Shown one piece after another: positions 1-6,896 of a stretch of DNA of 10,681 nucleotides. The notes under the pieces are model-generated. The model saw nothing but the letters and a program-made list of their open reading frames with translations, was not told the DNA's origin and ran no database searches. The translations under genes were made by a program, and so were the position numbers. The DNA is from an uncultured Mucilaginibacter sp. (lineage in GTDB: Bacteria > Bacteroidota > Bacteroidia > Sphingobacteriales > Sphingobacteriaceae): NCBI GenBank assembly GCA_946479225.1, contig CAMLFI010000047.1, positions 1-10,681 on the forward strand. The letters are read 5' to 3'. Numbering within the stretch: the stretch's first letter is position 1; the number at the start of each line of letters is the position of its first letter.

Positions 1-2500
1 CAGATTTGTAATAAAGGCCGGCACCAAGCGGCATCCCGGTGTTTGCTTGATAAGCAAATGCAGGCGGAACCTCGTCCATAAAGATGATCTTACTTTTTGC
101 ATAAGCTACGTTTGCGGTAACTGAATAAGACACCTGTCCAATCTTGTTCCGATGTGTCAAATCCACTTCAAACCCGCTGGTATTCACCTTTCCTATGTTT
201 TCTTCGGGCAATTTGGGGAATCCGTTCACCGCACTAACCGAAAGATTGCGCTGACGGAGGATGTTTGATCGTTTTTGATTGAATACAGTAATGTCTACAT
301 CAAGCTTTCTGTTGAATAAACTAGCACTCAATCCGAAGTCCAGTTTTTTACTCACCTCCCATCCAATATTCGGATTGGAAAGAACAGTGGAGAAAATACC
401 CGGTACGGTACTGCCGCCAAAAACATAATTATTTCCAAAGTCAAAAGTCTGTAGGAATTGGAATTGACCCACCTGGTCATTACCAAGCTCGCCATACGAA
501 GCCCTAAGCTTTAAAGTATTGACAAATTGCACAGGCTTCATGAAATCCTCCTCAGATATTACCCAGCCTGCAGATGCAGATGGGAAGAATCCATATCTGT
601 TATAAGTAGGAAATATGGTCGACCCGTCAGAGCGGAATGCAAATTCCAGCAAGTATTTGGATTGATAATTATAATTTAATCGACCCAAATAACTATTGTA
701 AGCTCCCGCAGAAGCATTGCCGGCATTGCCTAAATCCTCTGGTCTCGTGCCCCCTAAACTAACTTGCGGAAGTGCCGCGCTAAGAAAGTTTCTGCGTGTC
801 GCCGATGCAAACGTATTTGAATTTCTCTGCTGCTCGGCACCTACCATTGCGGCGATGTTATGGTCTTTGCCAATTGTAGTTCTGTAAGATAGCCTAACGT
901 TGGTTAGGGTAGTGACCCACCTGTCGTATCTATCGGTAAGTTGTATCGGAGAAGTCGATGCTATACGATCATAGTCCTTCGTGTTTGGATTGTACACGTG
1001 CCAGTAATGTGGCTGAGAGAAGTTTTTTTGGAACTGGTTTCTCAAGTCGTAATTATAGGAAGCATCAAGCACCAATCCATTTACATGAGGCACTTTAAAA
1101 GATGCTGTAAATGTTGTAGTTATAGGATCATCTTTCCATTGCTGGTACCCTCTCCGGTCTGAAAGAAGCGGGCTGTTATCAAATCGCCCCCCGGCAAGCA
1201 GCCCGTTAGGGTATATGGCTGGTAGCGTTGGATTTGCCTGCAATGTGGTAGAGAAGTCAGTTCCATTTGCTGCAGTCCGCTGAGTGAACACGCCAGCGAT
1301 ATTAGCACCTACGGTTAAATACTGTGATAGATCTGCATCAATTCTTACTCTGGAGTTATACTGGTTATATTTGTAAGGTTGATTTTTAAAATTACTGCCT
1401 TGGCTAGCTGATCCGAAAGAAAGCAGGTATCTCACCTTATCCGAGCCTCCGCTCGCCTGAAAATTCAGCCTTTTCTGGGGAGTGTTCCTATTTAAAGATA
1501 CATCTGCCCAATTAGTGTTCGGGTATAAAATGGGGTCAGACCCGTCACGGTATTTTTGGATCTCTGCAGCCGACTTATAGGGCCCTCTTCCCAGGTAAGA
1601 ATAGGTTTCATTTACCACCTCCGAAAACAGCGCCGCATCCATCATTTCCGGAATTTTGGTAGGGTTAGTAATACCATATACGTAGGAGAAATTATAACTG
1701 GTCTTGCCTCTGGCGCCTGGTTTGGTGGTAACCAAAACTACGCCGTTGGCGGCTCGGGCACCATATATAGCAGCTGAACCGTCTTTTAATACGGTTATAC
1801 TCTCAATATCCTGCGGGTTAAGGGTTGAAAGTATCCCTGTACCACGCGGCACACCGTCAACTACAATCAGAGGGTTATTGTTACCAAAAGTACTTGCACC
1901 GCGAATGACGATGTTGAGATCTTCTGCCCCAGGTACGCCATTACGCTGATTGACAACGAGGCCAGGTAGTCTACCTGCCAGGCTGGTTGTAACATTCACA
2001 GACTGGTTTTTAGTTAGATCTTCCCCTTTCACTCTTGATATCGAACCCGTCAGGGTTTCTCTTTTTTGGGTACCATAACCCACCACAACAACTTCATCAA
2101 GTTGTGTATCTATGGGTACAAGTTTTACATTGATAATTGCACCATTGCCTGCAGGTAAATCTTGGGGTTGATATCCCAGTACCGTAAAAGTTAGTGTAGC
2201 ATTATTGGGCACTGTGATAGAATACTTACCATTTCCATCGGTTATTACCCCGTTTGTTGTTCCTTTTACTGTTACACTAACGCCGGGCATCGGCTGGTTA
2301 GTTTCGTCTGTTACAGTACCGGTCTTGGTTACGTTTTGCTGTTGCAGCAAGGCGGTGGTATTGAAGTTTTCTATCCCATGCACACTTTCGTGAGCGCTTG
2401 AAATATTGACTAGAGCGATAGTCGCAATTGATGTTGCAATTACCGTTTTTTTGGACAATACCGTCCATGCTCGAAGCATGACCTTCGAATTTAATGTCAT
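1..2500 (-). CDS. SusC-like TonB-dependent outer-membrane receptor (partial; C-terminus beyond left edge)
   Basis: This is an outer-membrane importer of oligosaccharides powered by TonB, normally paired with a SusD surface lipoprotein. The frame is open for 833 codons from ATG at 2500-2498 to the left edge; the family is usually about 1,000-1,100 residues, so the last strands of the barrel are missing. Residues 1-36 look like a signal peptide (KK at 17-18, hydrophobic core, cleavage near SSA|HES). Next come a carboxypeptidase-regulatory-like domain (about 60-130, with GTVTDETNQPMPGVSV), the conserved DEVVVVGYGT segment (135-144) and a plug domain with VIRGAST, VVDGVPRG and LKDGSAAIYGARAANGVVLV (about 150-260), then barrel. 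There is no STN domain between signal peptide and regulatory-like domain, so sigma/anti-sigma transenvelope signalling is unlikely. It is divergent from the araC gene. A second ATG lies at codon 8, but the longer start keeps a normal signal peptide. Specificity cannot be read from the sequence. Confidence 0.95.
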   Translation of the reverse strand, partial: MTLNSKVMLRAWTVLSKKTVIATSIATIALVNISSAHESVHGIENFNTTALLQQQNVTKTGTVTDETNQPMPGVSVTVKGTTNGVITDGNGKYSITVPNNATLTFTVLGYQPQDLPAGNGAIINVKLVPIDTQLDEVVVVGYGTQKRETLTGSISRVKGEDLTKNQSVNVTTSLAGRLPGLVVNQRNGVPGAEDLNIVIRGASTFGNNNPLIVVDGVPRGTGILSTLNPQDIESITVLKDGSAAIYGARAANGVVLVTTKPGARGKTSYNFSYVYGITNPTKIPEMMDAALFSEVVNETYSYLGRGPYKSAAEIQKYRDGSDPILYPNTNWADVSLNRNTPQKRLNFQASGGSDKVRYLLSFGSASQGSNFKNQPYKYNQYNSRVRIDADLSQYLTVGANIAGVFTQRTAANGTDFSTTLQANPTLPAIYPNGLLAGGRFDNSPLLSDRRGYQQWKDDPITTTFTASFKVPHVNGLVLDASYNYDLRNQFQKNFSQPHYWHVYNPNTKDYDRIASTSPIQLTDRYDRWVTTLTNVRLSYRTTIGKDHNIAAMVGAEQQRNSNTFASATRRNFLSAALPQVSLGGTRPEDLGNAGNASAGAYNSYLGRLNYNYQSKYLLEFAFRSDGSTIFPTYNRYGFFPSASAGWVISEEDFMKPVQFVNTLKLRASYGELGNDQVGQFQFLQTFDFGNNYVFGGSTVPGIFSTVLSNPNIGWEVSKKLDFGLSASLFNRKLDVDITVFNQKRSNILRQRNLSVSAVNGFPKLPEENIGKVNTSGFEVDLTHRNKIGQVSYSVTANVAYAKSKIIFMDEVPPAFAYQANTGMPLGAGLYYKS

Positions 2501-2637
2501 AATTTTAAGTTTTAGTTTTTTTGTAGTTGGTTAATTAAAATTGGTGATGACAGAACGTCAAGCAGTGTTTAGTTTTGTTTTCCTCATAAGCATTTTAATA
2601 ATTTAATAATTTAGTTAGATGCAAAGCATTAGAGTAC

Positions 2638-2669
2638 TTTGTGGTAAAAATGGTTGTCAAATTAACTTG
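2638..2669 (+). promoter_or_regulatory. Weak candidate promoter for the araC-family gene
   Basis: A TTTG at 2638-2641 is followed after 21 bp by TAACTTG at 2663-2669. This resembles, imperfectly, the Bacteroidota -33 (TTTG) and -7 (TAnnTTTG) promoter pattern. The -7-like box and expected start site fall inside the left copy of the 69-bp element, which would fit autorepression. The match is one base short of the consensus spacing within the -7 box, and the region is so AT-rich that chance matches are likely. The remainder of the 2501-2771 intergenic region is AT-rich leader sequence with a short TTTAATAA-type tandem repeat near 2594-2611. Confidence 0.2.
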
Positions 2670-2725
2670 TAAAAAACTGTATAGCGTTGCACGTAATTAC
2701 CGTATTATTAAGGAATATTACCATT
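2657..2725 (-). promoter_or_regulatory. Left copy of the duplicated 69-bp element, facing susC (putative AraC-family operator/promoter)
   Basis: Read on the minus strand, this 69-bp stretch matches 3681-3749 read on the plus strand. The first 20 bases are identical (AATGGTAATATTCCTTAATA) and the last 9 are identical (TTAATTTGA); overall 54 of 69 positions agree without gaps, by hand count. GGTAAT occurs at plus-strand 2717-2722 and again at 2696-2701 (as ATTACC), exactly 21 bp apart. The terminal TTAATTTG agrees with the Bacteroidota -7 consensus TAnnTTTG at all but one fixed position and may be the activated -7 box for susC, which would give a leader of about 150 nt. The element also covers the region just upstream of araC, so autoregulation is plausible. 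The operator role is inference; the repeat is directly visible. Confidence 0.7.
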
Positions 2726-2771
2726 TTATGGAAGATGCTTTCTAAAATTGGTATGTTTACCTCAGTTAATT

Positions 2772-3656
2772 ATGGAACCGGAATTACTCAAAGTTTCTAA
2801 CCAGTCAGCCTTTTCTTTTAGTATAAGGTTAGACCGTGTGCCAAACGTAAATAGCAGATGGCATTTTCATCCCGAAGTTGAGCTTATATACCTTCATCGC
2901 GGTTCTGGAATGCAGTTTATTGGTGATAGTATAAAAAGATTTCACGAGGGCGATATAATTTTAATTGGATCTAATCTGCCGCACTACTTCAAATTTGATA
3001 AGGAAAAGCAAATAAGTAGTAATAATGAAAGTCCTTATTCAACAGTTATTCATTTTTACGAGGACTTTTGGGGTAGGGCATTCCTTGAATTACCTGAAAA
3101 TGCTATTATTAAACGCGCTTTGGAAAAGGCAAAAAGAGGTATTCTGATTTCAGCTAGAAAAGAACCTATAATCTCCAATTTGATAAAGCAATTGTCCGTG
3201 TCTGAAGGCCATTCGCGCATAGTATTGTTAATGGAAGCTCTTGCGTTAATCGGTTCCAGCAGTAGCGGAAAATTACTATCATCAATAGGTTTTAAATATA
3301 ATTTCGAAGAGTCTGATAAATACCGCATAAACCTTATTTATGAATATTCTTTTGCTCATTTTAAAGACAAAATTTCATTGCAAAAGATTGCTCAGATTGC
3401 TAACCTTGCGCCTAATTCCTTTTGTCGTTATTTTAAAGCAAAAACCAGGAAAACTTATTTTCAATTTGTTAATGAGATACGCGTAAGCCACGCTTGTAAA
3501 TTGCTTATTGAGGACGAGGTTAGTATAAAGCAAATATGTTATGAAAGTGGCTTTAATAATTTTTCCTCTTTTCATGCTGTTTTTAAGCAAATAACCGGGA
3601 AAACACCACTTACTTATAAGCAACATATTATTCCAAGTTCCGCGCTTGCTAATTAG
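2772..3656 (+). CDS. AraC-family transcriptional regulator with N-terminal cupin domain
   Basis: This is a cytoplasmic DNA-binding regulator of 294 residues, normal for the family. The N-terminal half is a cupin-type effector domain: WHFHPEVELIYLHRGSG at about 30-46, then a second-motif-like stretch HEGDIILIGSNLPH at about 58-71. The C-terminal half (about 190-290) holds two helix-turn-helix units: LQKIAQIANLAPNSFCRYFK at 203-222, and IKQICYESGFNNFSSFHAVF at 252-271 followed by KQITGKTPLTY. The second unit matches the AraC signature. An in-frame TTG at 2748 would add eight residues (VCLPQLI-type, unlike the family); I prefer ATG at 2772, which begins directly at the typical N-terminus. It lies between the susC-like gene and the sugar-oxidation operon and is flanked by inverted copies of a 69-bp element, so it probably controls both. 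The inducer is unknown; L-galactose or a pathway intermediate is the natural candidate. Confidence 0.95.
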   Translation: MEPELLKVSNQSAFSFSIRLDRVPNVNSRWHFHPEVELIYLHRGSGMQFIGDSIKRFHEGDIILIGSNLPHYFKFDKEKQISSNNESPYSTVIHFYEDFWGRAFLELPENAIIKRALEKAKRGILISARKEPIISNLIKQLSVSEGHSRIVLLMEALALIGSSSSGKLLSSIGFKYNFEESDKYRINLIYEYSFAHFKDKISLQKIAQIANLAPNSFCRYFKAKTRKTYFQFVNEIRVSHACKLLIEDEVSIKQICYESGFNNFSSFHAVFKQITGKTPLTYKQHIIPSSALAN

Positions 3657-3672
3657 TGGACTAATTAGCAAG
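3645..3672 (+). terminator. Perfect 12-bp hairpin overlapping the araC stop codon
   Basis: CTTGCTAATTAG (3645-3656) and CTAATTAGCAAG (3661-3672) form a perfect 12-bp stem with a TGGA loop, and the TAG stop codon is the last three bases of the left arm. Its place at the gene end, just before the next regulatory element, suggests a transcription terminator or mRNA-stabilising hairpin. There is no T-run after the stem (ATTCCGG follows), so it is not a classical intrinsic terminator. The inner CTAATTAG is itself a palindrome and so occurs twice with a 12-bp period; a protein-binding site is the alternative reading. Confidence 0.5.
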
Positions 3673-3680
3673 ATTCCGGT

Positions 3681-3749
3681 AATGGTAATATTCCTTAATA
3701 GTAAGTTAATTTCCTGCAATCGCTAACAATTTTTAAGCAGTTAATTTGA
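3681..3749 (+). promoter_or_regulatory. Right copy of the duplicated 69-bp element, facing the sugar-oxidation operon (putative AraC-family operator/promoter)
   Basis: This is the plus-strand partner of the element at 2657-2725, with the same length and a perfect 20-bp core at 3681-3700. The direct repeat is GGTAAT at 3684-3689 and GTTAAT at 3705-3710, again 21 bp apart; both are followed by TTCCT within a few bases. A third related site, AGTTAATTT, is present at 3739-3747 (also at 3704-3712), and the element ends in the conserved TTAATTTGA. The next gene downstream is the aldo/keto reductase, 249 bp away. Conservation of this stretch, in contrast to its diverged flanks, points to a common binding protein, most simply the regulator encoded between the copies. 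Confidence 0.7.
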
Positions 3750-3998
3750 AGCTCCGATCAATTATAGCCAATATTAAAATGATGCCCCAAAATCATAAAT
3801 TATTAGCATTTTTTTGAATGGGCAGCATAACTATGTTTTTTAATTACCATATGGTTGTTTATGCAAATCATATTTTTAACGCAGGCTACTTTATGCGTAA
3901 TTATAGAATCGGTTTGAAGAATAAATTGATATCTTTAAAATTAATTATGGGGTTATTTATGGCTGAATATCGAAGTCGCAAATAATTTCGAACAAATT
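3750..3998 (+). other. AT-rich leader region upstream of the sugar-oxidation operon
   Basis: No gene is supported here. Visible items are an ATGAT/ATCAT dyad near 3780-3797, a 10-bp palindrome ACCATATGGT at 3846-3855, and TATCTTTA at 3930-3937, which differs from the Bacteroidota -7 consensus TAnnTTTG in the last base and lies about 60 bp before the aldo/keto reductase start. The nearest upstream TTTG (3913-3916) is only 13 bp from it, shorter than the usual spacing of about 19-21 bp, so a promoter here is uncertain. A 12-codon ORF at 3947-3985 (MGLFMAEYRSRK) has no supporting evidence. No riboswitch-like fold is recognisable by eye. Confidence 0.4.
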
Positions 3999-5027
3999 AT
4001 GACCAACATCCTAAATCAATCAACTCCGAATTTGCCAAAAATAGTTTTTGGCACAAGCAGCCTTGGAAATTTATTTGTAGCACTTAATGATACTGTAAAG
4101 CAGGATATAGTTGCGGAGTGCGTTAAGCATTCGCCAGGTAAGGTGGTATTTGATTCCGCCGGTAAATATGGAGCTGGTTTGGCACTTGAATCACTTGGCA
4201 GAGCATTAAGTGATTTAGAAGTTAACCCTGACAATGTTGTTATAAGCAATAAATTGGGATGGTTTAGAACAGAATTGAAAACCCCTGAACCAACATTCGA
4301 AAAAGGGGTATGGGTAGGTATAAAGCATGACGCTGTTCAAATGATAAGTTATGATGGCATGATGAAATGTTTTGAACAGGGTAATGAATTGCTAGGCGGA
4401 TGGGCCTCTGAAATGGTTTCAGTACACGACCCGGATGAATATCTGGCAGCCGCCACTTCGCCCAAAGACGAAGCAAAAAGATACAATGACGTACTTGAAG
4501 CCTATAAAGCGTTAGTCGATTTAAAGGCCGGAGGGCGGGCCAAGTCAGTAGGAATAGGAGCGAAGGATTGGAGGACAATTGTTAGAATAGCGAAGGATGT
4601 AAAGCTGGATTGGATAATGGTAGCCAACAGCATGACAATTAAAAGCCACCCGGCGGAATTGTTGGAATTTATGGCAGATATGAAGCGAAAAGGCATTCCT
4701 ATTATCAACTCAGCCGTATTCCATTCAGGATTTTTAATTGGCGGTACTCATTATGATTATAAACTGGTGGATGAGAATTTTCCGGGACATAACGAGCTCT
4801 TAAAATGGCGCGAAGACTTCTTTGCCACTTGTAAGGAATTCAACATCACACCCGCAACTGCCTGCGTGGCATATGCATTAAAGGTGCCGGGTGTAGAAAG
4901 CGTTGCATTAAGTACTACTAACCCTTTGCGAGTTAAGGATAATATAAATATGGCCCATGCAGTCATTCCAAAAGGTTTTTGGACGAAAATGGTTGAAAGA
5001 GGTTTGTTAGATTTCTCTTTTAACTAA
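3999..5027 (+). CDS. Aldo/keto reductase, predicted L-galactose (L-fucose/D-threo-aldose type) 1-dehydrogenase
   Basis: This is a cytoplasmic NAD(P)-dependent oxidoreductase of 342 residues with an (alpha/beta)8 aldo/keto reductase fold, predicted to oxidise the anomeric carbon of an aldose to the aldonolactone. The catalytic tetrad is readable: D52 and Y57 (FDSAGKYGAG), K85 (VISNKLGW) and H143 (SVHDPDEY). The N-terminal KIVFGTSSLGN matches the first strand of the D-threo-aldose/L-fucose/L-galactose dehydrogenase subgroup. The C-terminal VALSTTNPLRVKDNI occupies the usual cofactor-binding position. It is first in the tight run and starts 7 bp before a lactonase, which supports a dehydrogenase that makes a lactone. 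L-fucose is the main alternative substrate, but the UxaB-like enzyme downstream and the absence of fuconate dehydratase favour L-galactose. No clear ribosome-binding site is seen before the ATG, as is common in this phylum. Confidence 0.9.
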   Translation: MTNILNQSTPNLPKIVFGTSSLGNLFVALNDTVKQDIVAECVKHSPGKVVFDSAGKYGAGLALESLGRALSDLEVNPDNVVISNKLGWFRTELKTPEPTFEKGVWVGIKHDAVQMISYDGMMKCFEQGNELLGGWASEMVSVHDPDEYLAAATSPKDEAKRYNDVLEAYKALVDLKAGGRAKSVGIGAKDWRTIVRIAKDVKLDWIMVANSMTIKSHPAELLEFMADMKRKGIPIINSAVFHSGFLIGGTHYDYKLVDENFPGHNELLKWREDFFATCKEFNITPATACVAYALKVPGVESVALSTTNPLRVKDNINMAHAVIPKGFWTKMVERGLLDFSFN

Positions 5028-5034
5028 CAAGAAT

Positions 5035-5871
5035 ATGTCAAAAATAGATTCTCATCAACACTTTTGGAAATATGATCCGATACGGGATTCATGGATAACG
5101 GATGACATGGCCGTGATTCAAAGAGATTTTTTCCCTGAAGATCTTGAACCGGTACTTAAAAATAACGGAATTGACGGTTGCGTAATAGTGCAATCTGATC
5201 AGTCTGAAGAAGAAAACAGTTTTCAATTAAAAAATGCTGCAGATCATAGCTTTATTAAGGGAGTTGTCGGTTGGGTTGATCTTTTGTCGGCAGATGTTGA
5301 GCAAAGACTTGAATATTACAGCCAATTTAAAAAATTGAAAGGTTTTCGGCATGTGTTACAGGGCGAGCCACAGCGCGATTTTATGTTGCGCCCCGATTTT
5401 TTAAATGGTATATCGTTGCTTAACAAGTATAATTTCGCATATGATATTCTGGTGTTTCCGGATCAGTTAAAATTTACCAACGAAATGGTTGCAATGTTTC
5501 CTGAGCAGAGATTTGTTTTGGATCATATTGCTAAGCCTTATATTAAAGATAAAGTTTTAACAGACTGGGATGTGAATATTAAGGCGTTGGGCAAATTTGA
5601 TAATGTGTTCTGCAAAATTTCAGGAATGGTTACAGAAACCAATTGGAATAACTGGCAACCAGAGGAATTTGACCCATACATAGATGTTGTAGTTAACGCC
5701 TTTGGAACCGACAGAATAATGTTTGGATCTGATTGGCCCGTTTGTAAAGTAGCCGCCACTTACGAGGAAGTGCATGGCATTGTTAAAAATTACTTCTCCG
5801 GTTACAGTGAGAGTGAAAAAGGGAAGATCCTTGGAGAAAATGCAATTAAGTTTTATAGTTTATCTGAATAA
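5035..5871 (+). CDS. COG3618 amidohydrolase-family lactonase, predicted L-galactono-lactone hydrolase
   Basis: This is a cytoplasmic 278-residue TIM-barrel hydrolase of the amidohydrolase superfamily (COG3618, Amidohydro_2). Family members open sugar lactones such as L-fucono-1,5-lactone, L-rhamnonolactone and L-galactono-lactone. Visible motifs are IDSHQHFW (H7 and H9, start of the barrel), GFRHVLQGEP (about 103-112), LDHIAKP (H164), CKISGM (193-198) and FGSDWPV, in which D233 is the expected catalytic acid, followed by the C-terminal ENAIKFYSL. Length is normal. It lies 7 bp after the aldose dehydrogenase and 3 bp before the zinc dehydrogenase, so translation is probably coupled. The expected step is hydrolysis of L-galactono-1,5- (or 1,4-) lactone to L-galactonate; substrate choice rests on context and not on sequence alone. 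Confidence 0.9.
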   Translation: MSKIDSHQHFWKYDPIRDSWITDDMAVIQRDFFPEDLEPVLKNNGIDGCVIVQSDQSEEENSFQLKNAADHSFIKGVVGWVDLLSADVEQRLEYYSQFKKLKGFRHVLQGEPQRDFMLRPDFLNGISLLNKYNFAYDILVFPDQLKFTNEMVAMFPEQRFVLDHIAKPYIKDKVLTDWDVNIKALGKFDNVFCKISGMVTETNWNNWQPEEFDPYIDVVVNAFGTDRIMFGSDWPVCKVAATYEEVHGIVKNYFSGYSESEKGKILGENAIKFYSLSE

Positions 5872-5874
5872 AAA

Positions 5875-6885
5875 ATGAATTCGTTGGTTTGTGCCCATCC
5901 GGGAAAATTTGAATATAAGCAATCTGATCGGCCCGTGTTAACTCCCGGAAATGCCATTATAAAAATAAGAAGAATTGGCATTTGCGGGACAGACCTTCAC
6001 GCCTTTAGGGGCACGCAGCCATATTTTAATTATCCGCGTGTGTTAGGACACGAACTTTCGGGCGATTTAGTTGAAGCTGATGATGCACCTGGATTTACGA
6101 TAGGTGAGCGTGTAACTTTTATACCCTACATTAACTGCCAGCATTGTATTGCATGCAGATCCGGCAAGCCTAACTGCTGTGTAAATATCCAGGTGTGTGG
6201 CGTGCATATTGACGGCGGCATGGCCGAATATTATTCCATTCCTTCTCGGTTATTAGTACACGGCGAAGGATTAAGTTATGATGAATTGGCACTGATTGAG
6301 CCTTTAGCCATAGGTGCACACGGTATAAGACGGGCCGGAGTTGTTCCCGGCGAATTTGTATTGGTAATTGGTGCCGGCCCTATTGGCTTAGGCACCATGG
6401 AGTTTGCCCGTATAGCGGGTGCCCGGGTTATCGCTATGGATATAAATGATAACAGACTTGCTTTTTGTAAGGAAAAGTTGGGTATACATTACACAGTTAA
6501 TGCACTGGAAGACGCAAAAGAGCAAATAAGTAAAATTACCGGTGGCGACATGCCTACTGTAGTAATAGATGCTACAGGCAACCAGAAAGCTATAAACTCG
6601 GCGCTTCAATTTATGGCGCACAGCGCTCGTTTAGTACTGATAGGTTTACAGAAAGAAGAAATATCGTTTAGTCATCCTGAGTTTCATAAACGCGAAGCCA
6701 CGTTAATGAGCAGCAGAAATGCAACCCGAGAAGACTTTGAACATGTTATTGATTCGGTAAAAAAGGGGCTTATTAATCCGCTGGCTTATATAACACATCG
6801 TTCAGCGTTTAACGCACTGAGCGTAGATTTTCAAAGCTGGCTAGATCCGGCTTCAAACGTAATTAAGGCCGTTGCTACATTATAA
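5875..6885 (+). CDS. Zinc-dependent MDR alcohol dehydrogenase, predicted L-galactonate 5-dehydrogenase (LgoD type)
   Basis: This is a cytoplasmic medium-chain dehydrogenase of 336 residues. Catalytic-zinc residues are C37 (GICGTDLH), H59-E60 (LGHELSG) and E142 (LIEPLAIG). Structural-zinc cysteines are C88, C91, C94 and C102. The Rossmann motif GAGPIG lies at 166-171, and D189 at the end of the second strand suggests NAD over NADP. The general layout matches the sorbitol/threonine dehydrogenase subgroup that includes E. coli LgoD (YjjN), which oxidises L-galactonate at C5 to D-tagaturonate, and, as I recall, the corresponding Bacteroides vulgatus enzyme. Lying between a sugar lactonase and a tagaturonate reductase, that reaction is exactly the missing step. 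L-gulonate, L-idonate or another polyol is the alternative substrate. Confidence 0.88.
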   Translation: MNSLVCAHPGKFEYKQSDRPVLTPGNAIIKIRRIGICGTDLHAFRGTQPYFNYPRVLGHELSGDLVEADDAPGFTIGERVTFIPYINCQHCIACRSGKPNCCVNIQVCGVHIDGGMAEYYSIPSRLLVHGEGLSYDELALIEPLAIGAHGIRRAGVVPGEFVLVIGAGPIGLGTMEFARIAGARVIAMDINDNRLAFCKEKLGIHYTVNALEDAKEQISKITGGDMPTVVIDATGNQKAINSALQFMAHSARLVLIGLQKEEISFSHPEFHKREATLMSSRNATREDFEHVIDSVKKGLINPLAYITHRSAFNALSVDFQSWLDPASNVIKAVATL

Positions 6886-6896
6886 ATAGAATTACG

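Noticed and set aside
941..2393. Several plus-strand open frames of 60-80 codons opposite the SusC-like gene.
   Set aside because: All are antisense to an uninterrupted, motif-rich SusC reading frame and show no family features.
2748..2771. TTG start eight codons upstream of the araC ATG.
   Set aside because: The extra residues do not look like an AraC-family N-terminus, TTG is less favoured, and the ATG at 2772 gives a normal-length protein.
2706..3700. Possible invertible (phase-variable) segment: a perfect 20-bp inverted repeat flanks the araC gene.
   Set aside because: Similarity continues imperfectly over 69 bp with internal direct repeats and faces both operons alike, which fits duplicated operators better; no recombinase gene is in the window and the segment carries a whole regulator, not just a promoter. 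Read-level evidence of inversion would change this.
3375..3719. Minus-strand open frame of 114 codons overlapping the end of araC.
   Set aside because: It lies opposite the strongly supported helix-turn-helix coding region, has no recognisable domain, and is best explained as a shadow frame.
3846..3855. Palindrome ACCATATGGT in the operon leader.
   Set aside because: Only one copy, 10 bp, and not repeated before susC; insufficient for an operator call.
3947..3985. 12-codon ORF (MGLFMAEYRSRK) just before the aldo/keto reductase.
   Set aside because: Too short, no ribosome-binding site and no attenuator-like codon run; likely chance.
3999..6885. L-fucose oxidation operon (fucose dehydrogenase, fuconolactonase, later dehydrogenase).
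   Set aside because: No fuconate dehydratase or 2-keto-3-deoxyfuconate enzymes are present, and the linked UxaB-type reductase acts on tagaturonate, which L-fucose does not give.
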